DNA from: Phycisphaerales bacterium
GTDB taxonomy: Bacteria; Planctomycetota; Phycisphaerae; UBA1845; Fen-1342
NCBI GenBank assembly: GCA_022839625.1
Contig: JALHJL010000032.1
Coordinates: forward strand, 1-44,558
Direction: 5' to 3'
Length of the DNA: 44,558 nt
Below, one piece after another: positions 6,764-14,138 of this stretch. The notes beneath the pieces were generated by a model, which worked only from the letters and a program-made list of their open reading frames with translations, did not search any database and had not been told where the DNA came from. Every line of letters starts with the position of its first letter. Position 1 is the stretch's first letter. The translations under genes and the position numbers were made by a program.

Positions 6764-8158
6764 CTAGAACCGCCGCGTTCCCTGCGTGCCGTCGTACACG
6801 ATCTCCCCGTTAACGACCGTCATCAGGCAGGCGGAGCGCGGGTCGATCGGGTCGCCGGTCCAGACGCTCAGGTCCGCCTGCTTGCCCACTTCCACGCTGC
6901 CCACGCGGTCGTAAAGGCCGATCGACTTCGCCGTGATGTTCGTAATCGCCCGCAACGCCGGATACGGCAGCCAGCCGTACCAGCACGCCATGGCGGACTG
7001 GTAGGTCAGCTCCTCCTGCGGAACGACGGGAGCGTCGGTGTTGATGGCGAGCTCGTGGATGCCGTTCTTCCACCAGCCGTTGGCGTTGCCGATCATGCGG
7101 CGGGAAGTGCGGTCGAAGTGGTATTGGCGCGGACCCTGGATGATCCAAAGTGGGGCGTGCGGCGCACCCCGCTGCTGAAACTCGCGTACCACGGGGCCGA
7201 CCTTCCACGCGTCGAAGCTGCTGTGCTCGGTGACCGTCCACAGGCCGAACTGGTCGGCGATCATCTCGACGGTCATCAGGAGCACCTGATACACCTGCGT
7301 GTGGACCGTGGCGGGGACCGCGCCCGTGAACACGCCGCGGAAGCCGTCCCAGATGGGATCGAACTCTGGCTGGGCCGGAGGCGGCTCACTCTCACGGCCG
7401 GCTTGGTGCCCAGCCGCTACGTTCTCCGTCGCTCCGCCGCTTTGTCGCTTCGTCGCCTGGTCGTACTCCTCCCACCTCTGGCAGTACGCGCGCGCCTTCT
7501 CGATCGTCTGCCGCAGGTTCCAGTTCATGAAGCTGCGGCCGTTGCCGCCGAAGTACCACTCGGGGTTGCCGGCCTGGGCGATCTTGAGGGAGCCGGGCGT
7601 GCGCATCGTGATCTCATCCGGGGTCTTGCCGCCCGTGCTCACGATCGTGCCGAACCCGGCGAGATTGGTGCCGCTGCCGGGGAGCAGAAGCACCGTTGTA
7701 ACCCCGCCGGTGCGGGCGCGCTTGACCCAGGGGTTGTCGGGGCGCGGGACCGGCCGAATATCGAGCCCGGGGTTCGTCTGGTACACCATGTCGTTGAGGT
7801 CGCCCCAGCCCCCCGCCGCGCTGTGATTGTGCGCCTCCACGATGCCGGGCAGGAGCCAGTGCTCGGCGAAGTGCAGTACGCGATATCCATCGGGGATCAC
7901 GACGTCGCCGGCCCGTCCCACGGCCTCGATGCGGTTGCCCTTCACGAGCACGACGGCGTCGTTGATGACGGTGTTCGCGTCGTCCATCGCGACCAGCTTG
8001 GCCGCCCGAAACGCGAGTCCCGGCGGCGAACTGCTCTGGTCAGTAATGTCAGCCGCATGAGCGAACAAGCCCCCCGCAAAGACCAGGGCGCAGAACCCCG
8101 CGTAGTACACATCCCCTCGTGGCTCCGTGGCTTTGTGGCCCCGTGGCCTATTCCTCAT
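6764..8158 (-). CDS. Secreted amidohydrolase with intact metal motif (operon gene 6)
   Basis: This 464-aa enzyme is the only operon member that keeps a full-looking set of candidate metal ligands. It has E-A-H-N-H (His110 and His112), V-H-T-Q (about His286), T-E-H-S-S (about His312) and I-N-T-D-A (about Asp375). The layout resembles imidazolonepropionase-like metal-dependent hydrolases, which act on cyclic amides or peptide-like substrates; the substrate here is unknown. The N-terminus begins with repeat-encoded M-R-N-R-P-R-G-H-K-A-T-E and then a hydrophobic signal (about 18-36). A low-complexity insertion at about 232-262 is itself encoded by an octamer array. The start codon overlaps the stop of the double-domain gene by 11 bases. 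It is likely the catalytic partner for the degenerate paralogues around it. Confidence 0.9.
   Translation of the reverse strand: MRNRPRGHKATEPRGDVYYAGFCALVFAGGLFAHAADITDQSSSPPGLAFRAAKLVAMDDANTVINDAVVLVKGNRIEAVGRAGDVVIPDGYRVLHFAEHWLLPGIVEAHNHSAAGGWGDLNDMVYQTNPGLDIRPVPRPDNPWVKRARTGGVTTVLLLPGSGTNLAGFGTIVSTGGKTPDEITMRTPGSLKIAQAGNPEWYFGGNGRSFMNWNLRQTIEKARAYCQRWEEYDQATKRQSGGATENVAAGHQAGRESEPPPAQPEFDPIWDGFRGVFTGAVPATVHTQVYQVLLMTVEMIADQFGLWTVTEHSSFDAWKVGPVVREFQQRGAPHAPLWIIQGPRQYHFDRTSRRMIGNANGWWKNGIHELAINTDAPVVPQEELTYQSAMACWYGWLPYPALRAITNITAKSIGLYDRVGSVEVGKQADLSVWTGDPIDPRSACLMTVVNGEIVYDGTQGTRRF
7426..7457. repeat. Second octamer family inside the coding region of operon gene 6
   Basis: Four tandem octamers (CCGTCGCT, CCGCCGCT, TTGTCGCT, TCGTCGCC) lie in the middle of the gene. 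They are translated into the hydrophilic segment around D-Q-A-T-K-R-Q-S-G-G-A-T-E, which sits between two conserved parts of the barrel. The position suggests a tolerated in-frame insertion of repeat DNA. Confidence 0.75.
8115..8146. repeat. Octamer repeat (CTTCGTGG type) at the gene 5/gene 6 junction
   Basis: Four tandem octamers (CCTCGTGG, CTCCGTGG, CTTTGTGG, CCCCGTGG) lie inside the first codons of operon gene 6 and end just short of the gene 5 stop codon. Confidence 0.85.
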
Positions 8159-11100
8159 CGGGCACCTCCTGACCTCCGACGATCACGCGCTCCAGCCGGC
8201 TGCCGGCGTCAAACGGGTGCCCGTGGAAGATCAGCACGTCGCCGTCGCGGTTGGGCTGGAGCGAGCCAAGCCGGTCGTCCAGCTTGTACATCCGGGCCGC
8301 GTCGATCGTCAGCGCCTTGAGTGCCGCATCGCCGCCCAACCCCTCCCGGACGGCGAAGAGCGCCATGAAGGGCAGGTCGCGCGCGCCGTCTTCGCTGTCG
8401 CTCTGGAGGGCGATCGGAATGCCGCGGCGACTGAGGTCGGCCGCCGGGCAATAGGGGCGGCGCAGGCGCGTGCCCCGAATCTCGCGTGGGACAACGACGC
8501 CGACCGTCGCCTCAGGCGCCGGGGCCGAGGTCGGCGGCGGGGCGCCGGCTTCGGGCTTGCGGCCCACGAGCCGGTCGGCGACGTCGGCCGCGCCTTCGGC
8601 GCCGAGCAGCACCAGCGGCAGCTTCAACTCGTCAAGAAACAGTTTAGCCGCCACGCTAATCTGGGCGCCGGTCTCAACGTCCACGACGGCGGGGATCTTG
8701 CCGGCGAGCAGCGGACGAAACGGCTCCAGGTTGAAATCGAGCTTGGGCGGGACGGGCCGGCCGTCCTTGGTTCGCTTCTTGCGGCTGACCCTGAACTCCA
8801 CCGCGCTCTTGTCGACCCGGGTTGCCTCGAAATCCAGGGCAAACCCGCCGACCGTGACCGTCCCGACGGCGTGGTCTTCGCGGTCAATGGTGGCACGAAT
8901 CGTCGGCCGGCCGACGGGCGTGTCGACTTCAATCTCCAGCATGATCTCGTTGCCGTCCAGCGTGCCGCTCACCCGCAGTTCCTCGCCGTCCGTGGGGTCG
9001 CTCATGCGGCCTTCGATACTGGTCCCCGTCAGTTTCAGCACGACGGTGCCGGACACCGGCTCGGACAGCGGGCCGCCGCGGACGTCGTATTCCCACTTGC
9101 CGGTTACCGGATCGGGCCGGCCCTGCTCGACGCTCTCGCGCGCTTCGGCCGGTTTGGTGATGGGCTGGCCGCCGCTCGCCTTCCACGCCGCCAGCTCCGC
9201 TTCGTACTTCTTCCAGTCCTCGTCGTACTTCCTGGCCGTCTGAAACACCTTGCGCAGCGCCTCGACGGCGGTGAGCGGGTCCTGACCGCGCATCGTGAAT
9301 TTCAGCCCCGCCACTTCGCGCGCGACAAGCTCGCTGCGATCCCTCCCGTAGGTCTTGATGGCGGCCATCTGTCCGCCGTTAGCGGCCGTGCGATAGGGCG
9401 CCTGCAAAACCGTCGTGACGCCGGCCCGCGCCACCCTCAGGAACTCGCGGCCGGCGACACCGACGCTGCGATGGACGGGCAAGTCGGGCGCGGCCACGGT
9501 CTGGTCGCCGCTGAGCCCCAAGTGACCGTGCGCATCGATGAAGCCCGGGACCACAAATCCGTCGGGCCGGGCGTCGATAATGCGGGCGAAAGGCGGGTGC
9601 GGCACGCGCTGCCCGACCGCCTGAATCTTGCCGTCCTCGATCAGCAGCGACCCGTCACGGATCACAGTGCCGTCGCCGACCCAGATCGTGCCGGCGCGGA
9701 TGACGAGCGGCGGAGGCGGCTCCGCGGTGGGTCGGGCGGCCCCGCGGCGTGAATCCCGCGGCTGCGGGGCCGTGAACACGAGCTGTCCGCCGACATACGC
9801 CGCACGCACAAAGCTGTTGATGTCGAGCGGGGGACCCGTCAGAACGAGAAAGTCGGCGTCCTTGCCGGGCGCGAGGCTGCCCACGCGGTCATCCATGTGC
9901 AGAATCTCGGCCGGCACGCGGGTGATTGCAGCCAGGGCTCGCTCGGGCGACAGCCCGCCCCGAGTGGCGAGAATGGCCGCCGCGCGAAGGTCTTCCTGCC
10001 GGTCGCCGGCCTCGCCGGCCAGCGCGACACGGGCTTCGGGCATAAGCCGCGCCAGTTGCGCCGCCGTCGTGAGCCCCGGCTCCAAGGCGCCTGGGTCGCC
10101 GCCGATGTTCTCGCCCGGGGCGCGGTATCCGCGCTCCACGCGGATGACGAACGGGACGTCGACGTGTGGCGTCGGACCGGAGCTTGCCCGCCGCGGCGGG
10201 TGTCCGACGATCGCGTCCAGCGCTTCGGCGACGCGCTCGATCTCCGTCAATCCGACGAGGTACGCGGGCCGCGTCGCTGCGCCACCGGCTTCCAGCCGGC
10301 GAAGGAACTGCAAGGCGGCTTCAATATCTGCGGCGTGCCGCACCTGGATGCGCAGCGGCAGGCCGGCGAGCCAGGCTTCGTTGAAGGCGTGCAAGTGGAT
10401 ATCGAATTTGGCGGGCGGGACGCCCACCCCACCCGGCGGGACGCCCACTCCACCCGGCGAGCCATCTTCCCTGCCCGACGAGAGACCCGTCTCCCGCGCT
10501 GCGGCGGAGATTCGCTCGTGGAGTTCAAGAATCTGGCCCAGCCGCGAGTCCGGACGCTGCCGGCGGGCCGGCTCGATCGGCACATCCGACGAGGCGTAAA
10601 ACGGCGGCTCGAAGAGCGGCGGCGGGCCGAACACGCCGAGCGTGACGGTCAGGTCCGCCGCGGAGCGCATCACGCGCTGTTCGGGCGGCCCCGCCAGTTT
10701 GGCTACCGCTCCGACGCCGGAGACAAGACGGTGCTCGCCCGGGCCCAGGTGGACCGTCGTCGTTCCGCGGGCAAGCATCTCCGCGTAATCGTCGTATGTG
10801 TCGAACGCGTCGGCGGCCCGGTACGCGCCGCTGACGGACTCCGGACCCGTGTGCGGTTCGGCCAGCACGCCGCCAGCCGATACGAAACCCGGACACACCA
10901 CCTCGTCGCGCAGCTCGATTACCGGCAGGTCAGGCGGAAGTGGCAGGTCGCGCCCCACCGCGGCGATCCGGCCGTCCCGCACGACGATCATCCCGCGTTC
11001 GATGGGAAGAGGCTGCTCCGGCGTAACCGGGTAGACCGCCTTGGCACGCAGTACAAACGAGCGGCCCGGGTCGGCAGACCGCTGCGTCGAACCAGCCGAC

Positions 11101-11276
11101 CGGTCCCCCTCGAGCTGCCCGGTTGCGTGGGCGGCGGCACCGACCACGGCGAACCCAAACGCCACGCGCACCAGGCCGGTTGCCAGGCTGGCGACCAGCT
11201 TCCTCGCGGATCGGCCGACCGGAAGGTCGGCCGCTACAGCGGCTGCGCGGGCGCGTGGCTTCGTGGCGTGCGTCAT
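8148..11276 (-). CDS. Double-domain secreted amidohydrolase fusion with an inserted beta domain (operon gene 5)
   Basis: The product is a 1042-aa tandem fusion. Domain 1 (about 74-505) has lost the metal motif (P-G-F-V-S-A-G-G-V). Domain 2 (about 523-1035) keeps D-A-H-G-H (His583, His585) and A-L-Q-S-D (Asp960), but the intervening V-H-A-type histidine is replaced (V-V-D-V-E-T). Domain 2 is split by a charged helix (about 675-715) and a roughly 100-residue all-beta module (about 722-822) with G-K-W-E-Y-D-V at its start, suggestive of a small lipocalin-like barrel. Each domain ends with its own closing block (V-G-S-L-A-P-G-K-D-A-D-F; L-G-S-L-Q-P-N-R-D-G-D-V). The ATG at 11276 lies 10 bases after the previous stop. 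The frame stays open further upstream, but that stretch overlaps gene 4 and has no signal peptide. Three repeat-derived segments are embedded in domain 1 and the N-terminus. Confidence 0.88.
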   Translation of the reverse strand: MTHATKPRARAAAVAADLPVGRSARKLVASLATGLVRVAFGFAVVGAAAHATGQLEGDRSAGSTQRSADPGRSFVLRAKAVYPVTPEQPLPIERGMIVVRDGRIAAVGRDLPLPPDLPVIELRDEVVCPGFVSAGGVLAEPHTGPESVSGAYRAADAFDTYDDYAEMLARGTTTVHLGPGEHRLVSGVGAVAKLAGPPEQRVMRSAADLTVTLGVFGPPPLFEPPFYASSDVPIEPARRQRPDSRLGQILELHERISAAARETGLSSGREDGSPGGVGVPPGGVGVPPAKFDIHLHAFNEAWLAGLPLRIQVRHAADIEAALQFLRRLEAGGAATRPAYLVGLTEIERVAEALDAIVGHPPRRASSGPTPHVDVPFVIRVERGYRAPGENIGGDPGALEPGLTTAAQLARLMPEARVALAGEAGDRQEDLRAAAILATRGGLSPERALAAITRVPAEILHMDDRVGSLAPGKDADFLVLTGPPLDINSFVRAAYVGGQLVFTAPQPRDSRRGAARPTAEPPPPLVIRAGTIWVGDGTVIRDGSLLIEDGKIQAVGQRVPHPPFARIIDARPDGFVVPGFIDAHGHLGLSGDQTVAAPDLPVHRSVGVAGREFLRVARAGVTTVLQAPYRTAANGGQMAAIKTYGRDRSELVAREVAGLKFTMRGQDPLTAVEALRKVFQTARKYDEDWKKYEAELAAWKASGGQPITKPAEARESVEQGRPDPVTGKWEYDVRGGPLSEPVSGTVVLKLTGTSIEGRMSDPTDGEELRVSGTLDGNEIMLEIEVDTPVGRPTIRATIDREDHAVGTVTVGGFALDFEATRVDKSAVEFRVSRKKRTKDGRPVPPKLDFNLEPFRPLLAGKIPAVVDVETGAQISVAAKLFLDELKLPLVLLGAEGAADVADRLVGRKPEAGAPPPTSAPAPEATVGVVVPREIRGTRLRRPYCPAADLSRRGIPIALQSDSEDGARDLPFMALFAVREGLGGDAALKALTIDAARMYKLDDRLGSLQPNRDGDVLIFHGHPFDAGSRLERVIVGGQEVPDEE
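10178..10206. repeat. Dispersed hairpin repeat translated within operon gene 5
   Basis: The segment (GGAGCTTGCCCGCC-G-CGGCGGGTGTCCG) is close to the reverse complement of 3792-3820. It is read through in frame as G-H-P-P-R-R-A-S-S-G between two conserved blocks of domain 1. Confidence 0.72.
10416..10457. repeat. 21-bp direct tandem duplication in operon gene 5
   Basis: Two adjacent 21-base units (10416-10436 and 10437-10457) differ at a single base. They encode a duplicated G-G-V-G-V-P-P peptide in a linker of domain 1. Confidence 0.9.
11211..11238. repeat. TGTAGCGGCC-type hairpin repeat in the N-terminus of operon gene 5
   Basis: On the minus strand this reads TGTAGCGGCCGACCTTCCGG and continues TCGGCCGA. 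It closely matches the repeat at 24421 onwards. It contains an inverted repeat (CGGCCGACC / GGTCGGCCG) and is translated as V-A-A-D-L-P-V-G-R-S between the start codon and the hydrophobic signal core. Confidence 0.75.
11251..11266. repeat. Short octamer repeat at the gene 4/gene 5 junction
   Basis: Two octamers (GCGCGTGG, CTTCGTGG) fall in codons 4 to 9 of operon gene 5, translated within T-K-P-R-A-R. This is a short version of the arrays seen at the other junctions. Confidence 0.6.
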
Positions 11277-11286
11277 TGCTGCTCGA

Positions 11287-12699
11287 TTACTCCGGTTTCG
11301 CGGTGGAGTCGCTGGTCCCCGGCGACAGCAGCCGTTGCAGTCGCACATCCTTGGCCCGGTCGTACGCCGGGATCCCGTCGATGAACACCTGCTCGACCAC
11401 GCTGCTGAAATCCAGAGGATCGCCGCTGAAGACCACCAGGTGGGCGTCTTTGCCGGGCTCGATCGAGCCGAGCCGCCCGTCGAGGCCGAGCATCTTCGCC
11501 GGGTTGAGCGTGATCGCCCGCAGGGCCTCGTCGCGCGGGACGCCGTACCGCACACACTGGGCCGCTTGGTAGTTCAACATGCGCTCCGCATAAGAATCGT
11601 CGGGGCCAGGCACCAGGGCGAACAGGAGACCCGCGTCAAAAATCTTCTTGGGCACGAACGTCTCGTGCACCTCGCCGGTGAGCGGGTCGGTCGCGCGATA
11701 GGTGAGGTCGCCGGGCAGCACGACGGGCCGCGCGGCCTGCTTCAGTTCGGCCACTGCCTTGTGGCACTCGCCGCCGAGCACGAGCACCGTCCGATCGAAG
11801 AACGCGTGATCTTTGGCGAGCCGGACGGCCAGGGCGATGTCCATCGCGTTCCCGCAGTACACGAACGCGCCGAGCGGCTGGAAGAGCTTCGGCCCGGGTC
11901 CGCCGGCGACGCGCACCTGCCCGCCGCACAGGCGGAGCAGGTTGCGGTGCTGGTCGTCCACGTCTTCGGCGCGGACCAGGTCGCGGCCGCGTTTGCGGGC
12001 CTCGTCCGGGCCGACGTCGATCTGCTTGTCTTCCTCCTTCAGCTTGTCCTCGTAGCGCTTCTCCGCCACTCTGGCGAGGTAGTCGTCCAGCTCGAGGAAC
12101 GTCTCGCGCAGCGTGGCCATCTGGAGCATCCGGTCGAAGCCGCGGCGCGGCGTAATGGCGATCTTGAGGAACTCGCCCTCGGCGATCGTCATCTCGCCGA
12201 CCGTGAGCCCGATGGGCCGCACGACCCGACCGAGGCCGCCGATGACGGTGTTGTTCGCGGGGATCACGTGCACGGCGGTGATGCCGAGACGCAGACAGTC
12301 CTCGAAGAAGAGCTGGGACGGATCGAGCGCGTCGGCGACATCGAGGTGCGGGGTCACCGGGCGGGACTCGTTCGGGATGTCGAGTCCGCGCGCGGTGTGC
12401 ACGTCGATCATGCCGGGCATGACGAACTTCCCGCTGACGTCGAACACGCGGGCGTCGTAGGGAATCTCCACCTCCGGTCCGACCGCGGCGATCTTGCCGC
12501 GCTCGACCAGCACCGTGCCGCTTGCGATCGGTGCTCCGACAACCGGGATGATCCGCGCGCCAGTGAGCGCGACCCGCTCGGGCGGAACGGCGGGCGGCTG
12601 CGCCACGGCCCCTGCGGTTACGAAGCCGCAGAGCCACGTAACCACGAAGCCGCGAAGCCACGCAGGCACGAAGGCAGAGTAACGCGGTTTGCCGTGCAT
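11287..12699 (-). CDS. Secreted amidohydrolase-like protein, partial metal motif (operon gene 4)
   Basis: This is a 470-aa paralogue. Its signal peptide core (A-W-L-R-G-F-V-V-T-W-L-C-G-F-V, ending A-V-A-Q) is encoded by the octamer array, so repeat DNA appears to supply the export signal. The fold starts near residue 42 (R-V-A-L-T-G-A-R-I-I-P). The metal motif reads P-G-M-I-D-V-H-T-A: the first His (101) is present, the second is Ala. The late Asp site reads F-A-L-V-P-G-P-D-D. A charged helical insertion occupies about 213-245. The closing block L-G-S-I-E-P-G-K-D-A-H-L is intact. The start codon overlaps the previous stop by one base (TGATG). Reduced or absent hydrolase activity is likely. 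Confidence 0.88.
   Translation of the reverse strand: MHGKPRYSAFVPAWLRGFVVTWLCGFVTAGAVAQPPAVPPERVALTGARIIPVVGAPIASGTVLVERGKIAAVGPEVEIPYDARVFDVSGKFVMPGMIDVHTARGLDIPNESRPVTPHLDVADALDPSQLFFEDCLRLGITAVHVIPANNTVIGGLGRVVRPIGLTVGEMTIAEGEFLKIAITPRRGFDRMLQMATLRETFLELDDYLARVAEKRYEDKLKEEDKQIDVGPDEARKRGRDLVRAEDVDDQHRNLLRLCGGQVRVAGGPGPKLFQPLGAFVYCGNAMDIALAVRLAKDHAFFDRTVLVLGGECHKAVAELKQAARPVVLPGDLTYRATDPLTGEVHETFVPKKIFDAGLLFALVPGPDDSYAERMLNYQAAQCVRYGVPRDEALRAITLNPAKMLGLDGRLGSIEPGKDAHLVVFSGDPLDFSSVVEQVFIDGIPAYDRAKDVRLQRLLSPGTSDSTAKPE
12618..12673. repeat. Seven-unit octamer array encoding the signal peptide of operon gene 4
   Basis: Seven tandem octamers of CCACGAAG type run from 12618 to 12673. The coding strand therefore reads CTTCGTGG. 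Because 8 is not a multiple of 3, the translation has an eight-residue period (W-L-R-G-F-V-V-T, then W-L-C-G-F-V-T-A) and is hydrophobic. Confidence 0.9.
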
Positions 12700-14138
12700 C
12701 AGTTGGCTTCCTCCAGTACGACGCGGCCGTTGATCAGCACCAGGAGCGGCCGGCTCGTCGCGGCGAGCGGTTCCGCGCTCCAGACCACCAGGTCGGCCGC
12801 TGCCCCGGGCGATACGACCCCCACCTCATCTGCCAGCCCCAGAAGTCCCGCGGGCGTCGCCGTGATGGCCCGCAAGGCCTGTTCCGGCGTCAGCCCGTTC
12901 TGCACGGCGAACATGGCCTGGCGCACCAGGCCCTCCTCGTCGCGCAGCTCCTGGGCGGTGAGGGCGAACTCGATACCGGCGTCCGCCAGTTGCCTGGGCG
13001 TGTTGAGCCGCGGCTGGCGCACTTCATCGGTCCGGCCGCGAAAGCCCTTGGCGTCCATGTACAAGGGTCCGAAGATGACCGGCACTCCGGCGGCCTTGAG
13101 CTGTGGCAGGCAGCGGTAGGCCTCGGTCGCCTCTTCCAGCGCGAAGGACAGGTTGAACTCGGCGGCCAGCCGCAGGGCGGTGAAAATGTCGTGCTGCATC
13201 CTGGCCTGGATGCGCAGCGGCACGTCGCCGTCCAGGACTTGTTGGAGGACGGGCAGCGCCTGCGGCGGCGGCATGTCCGCGCCGTAGATCTTCAGCCCTT
13301 TCCGGGCCCGCAGCGTGTCGTAGAACGCCTTGCGGAAGACCCACTCCACGCCCATGCGCGTCGTCGGTCGCCGCGTCAGGAAAGTAGGCGGCGGACCGTA
13401 ATAGGGCGGCAGGAAATTGGGCAGGCCGCGCCGGCTCGGGTCCCCCCCGATCGTGGCCTTCACCGCGTCCGCCCGGCGCACCGTGCGTTCGCGGAGCGGG
13501 CCGCCGGTCTTCAGGATCGTGCCGCGCCCGCCGATGACGTTCGCCGAGTCCGCCGACACGTAGACCGTCGTCACGCCGCCCCTCAGCAGGCGCCTGAAAT
13601 CGTTCGACAGCAGGTTCACGGAGTCGATGACCAGGCGGTGCGGCGTTACTTCCGACGACTGCTCGCCCCACGTCAGTTCCGACATGGTTGCGGCCGCGAG
13701 CGCCAGTGGCCCGGCATCGTGGGGCAAGCCGCACGCCGATCCGCACACGTGGTCCGGGTCGTCGGCGTCGTGCGCCGCCTGCCGCGCCATCCATTGCCAG
13801 AACGAAGGCCGCCAGTTCTCGAACGGCCAGCCCGAGGCCTGCTGCGGAATCTCGGGATCGACCGTGCAGCAGGCGTCGATCAGGCCCGGCGTCACCACCG
13901 CGGTCGGCCGCGCGATGACGCGGGCGCCGGCGGGAATGCTGAGGTCCCGGCCGACCGCCTCGATCCGACCGTCCCGGATGATGACCGCTCCACCGTCGAT
14001 CGCCTCGCCCGTGAGAGTATGAACACGGCCCGCCTGGATCACGAGGACGACGCTCTCGGCGTGCTCGTCTGCGGTCGCAAACGGCAGCGCGGCAAGCAGT
14101 CCGACGATGGCCGACCTGGCGATCCGGCCGCGGGTCAT
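12699..14138 (-). CDS. Secreted amidohydrolase-like protein, metal site lost (operon gene 3)
   Basis: This is a 479-aa paralogue with a classical signal peptide (M-T-R-G-R-I-A-R then a hydrophobic run, cleavage near A-T-A-D at 23). The ATG at 14138 overlaps the previous stop as ATGA. The amidohydrolase fold starts near 30. The metal motif reads P-G-L-I-D-A-C-C-T, so both histidines are gone and two cysteines stand in their place. A middle block R-I-Q-A-R-M-Q-H-D-I retains one candidate His, and the late Asp site reads F-A-L-T-A-Q-E. The closing block is weakened (V-G-V-V-S-P-G-A-A-A-D-L). There is no repeat at its own upstream junction. It is probably a non-catalytic member of the set. Confidence 0.87.
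   Translation of the reverse strand: MTRGRIARSAIVGLLAALPFATADEHAESVVLVIQAGRVHTLTGEAIDGGAVIIRDGRIEAVGRDLSIPAGARVIARPTAVVTPGLIDACCTVDPEIPQQASGWPFENWRPSFWQWMARQAAHDADDPDHVCGSACGLPHDAGPLALAAATMSELTWGEQSSEVTPHRLVIDSVNLLSNDFRRLLRGGVTTVYVSADSANVIGGRGTILKTGGPLRERTVRRADAVKATIGGDPSRRGLPNFLPPYYGPPPTFLTRRPTTRMGVEWVFRKAFYDTLRARKGLKIYGADMPPPQALPVLQQVLDGDVPLRIQARMQHDIFTALRLAAEFNLSFALEEATEAYRCLPQLKAAGVPVIFGPLYMDAKGFRGRTDEVRQPRLNTPRQLADAGIEFALTAQELRDEEGLVRQAMFAVQNGLTPEQALRAITATPAGLLGLADEVGVVSPGAAADLVVWSAEPLAATSRPLLVLINGRVVLEEAN

Noticed and set aside
11277..11555. N-terminal extension of the double-domain amidohydrolase
   Set aside because: The frame is open for 93 codons upstream of 11276 but overlaps operon gene 4, is Arg-rich, and would bury the signal peptide.
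12618..12673. CRISPR or direct-repeat regulatory array
   Set aside because: The units are contiguous octamers without spacers, lie in a coding N-terminus, and recur at other junctions as a dispersed repeat.
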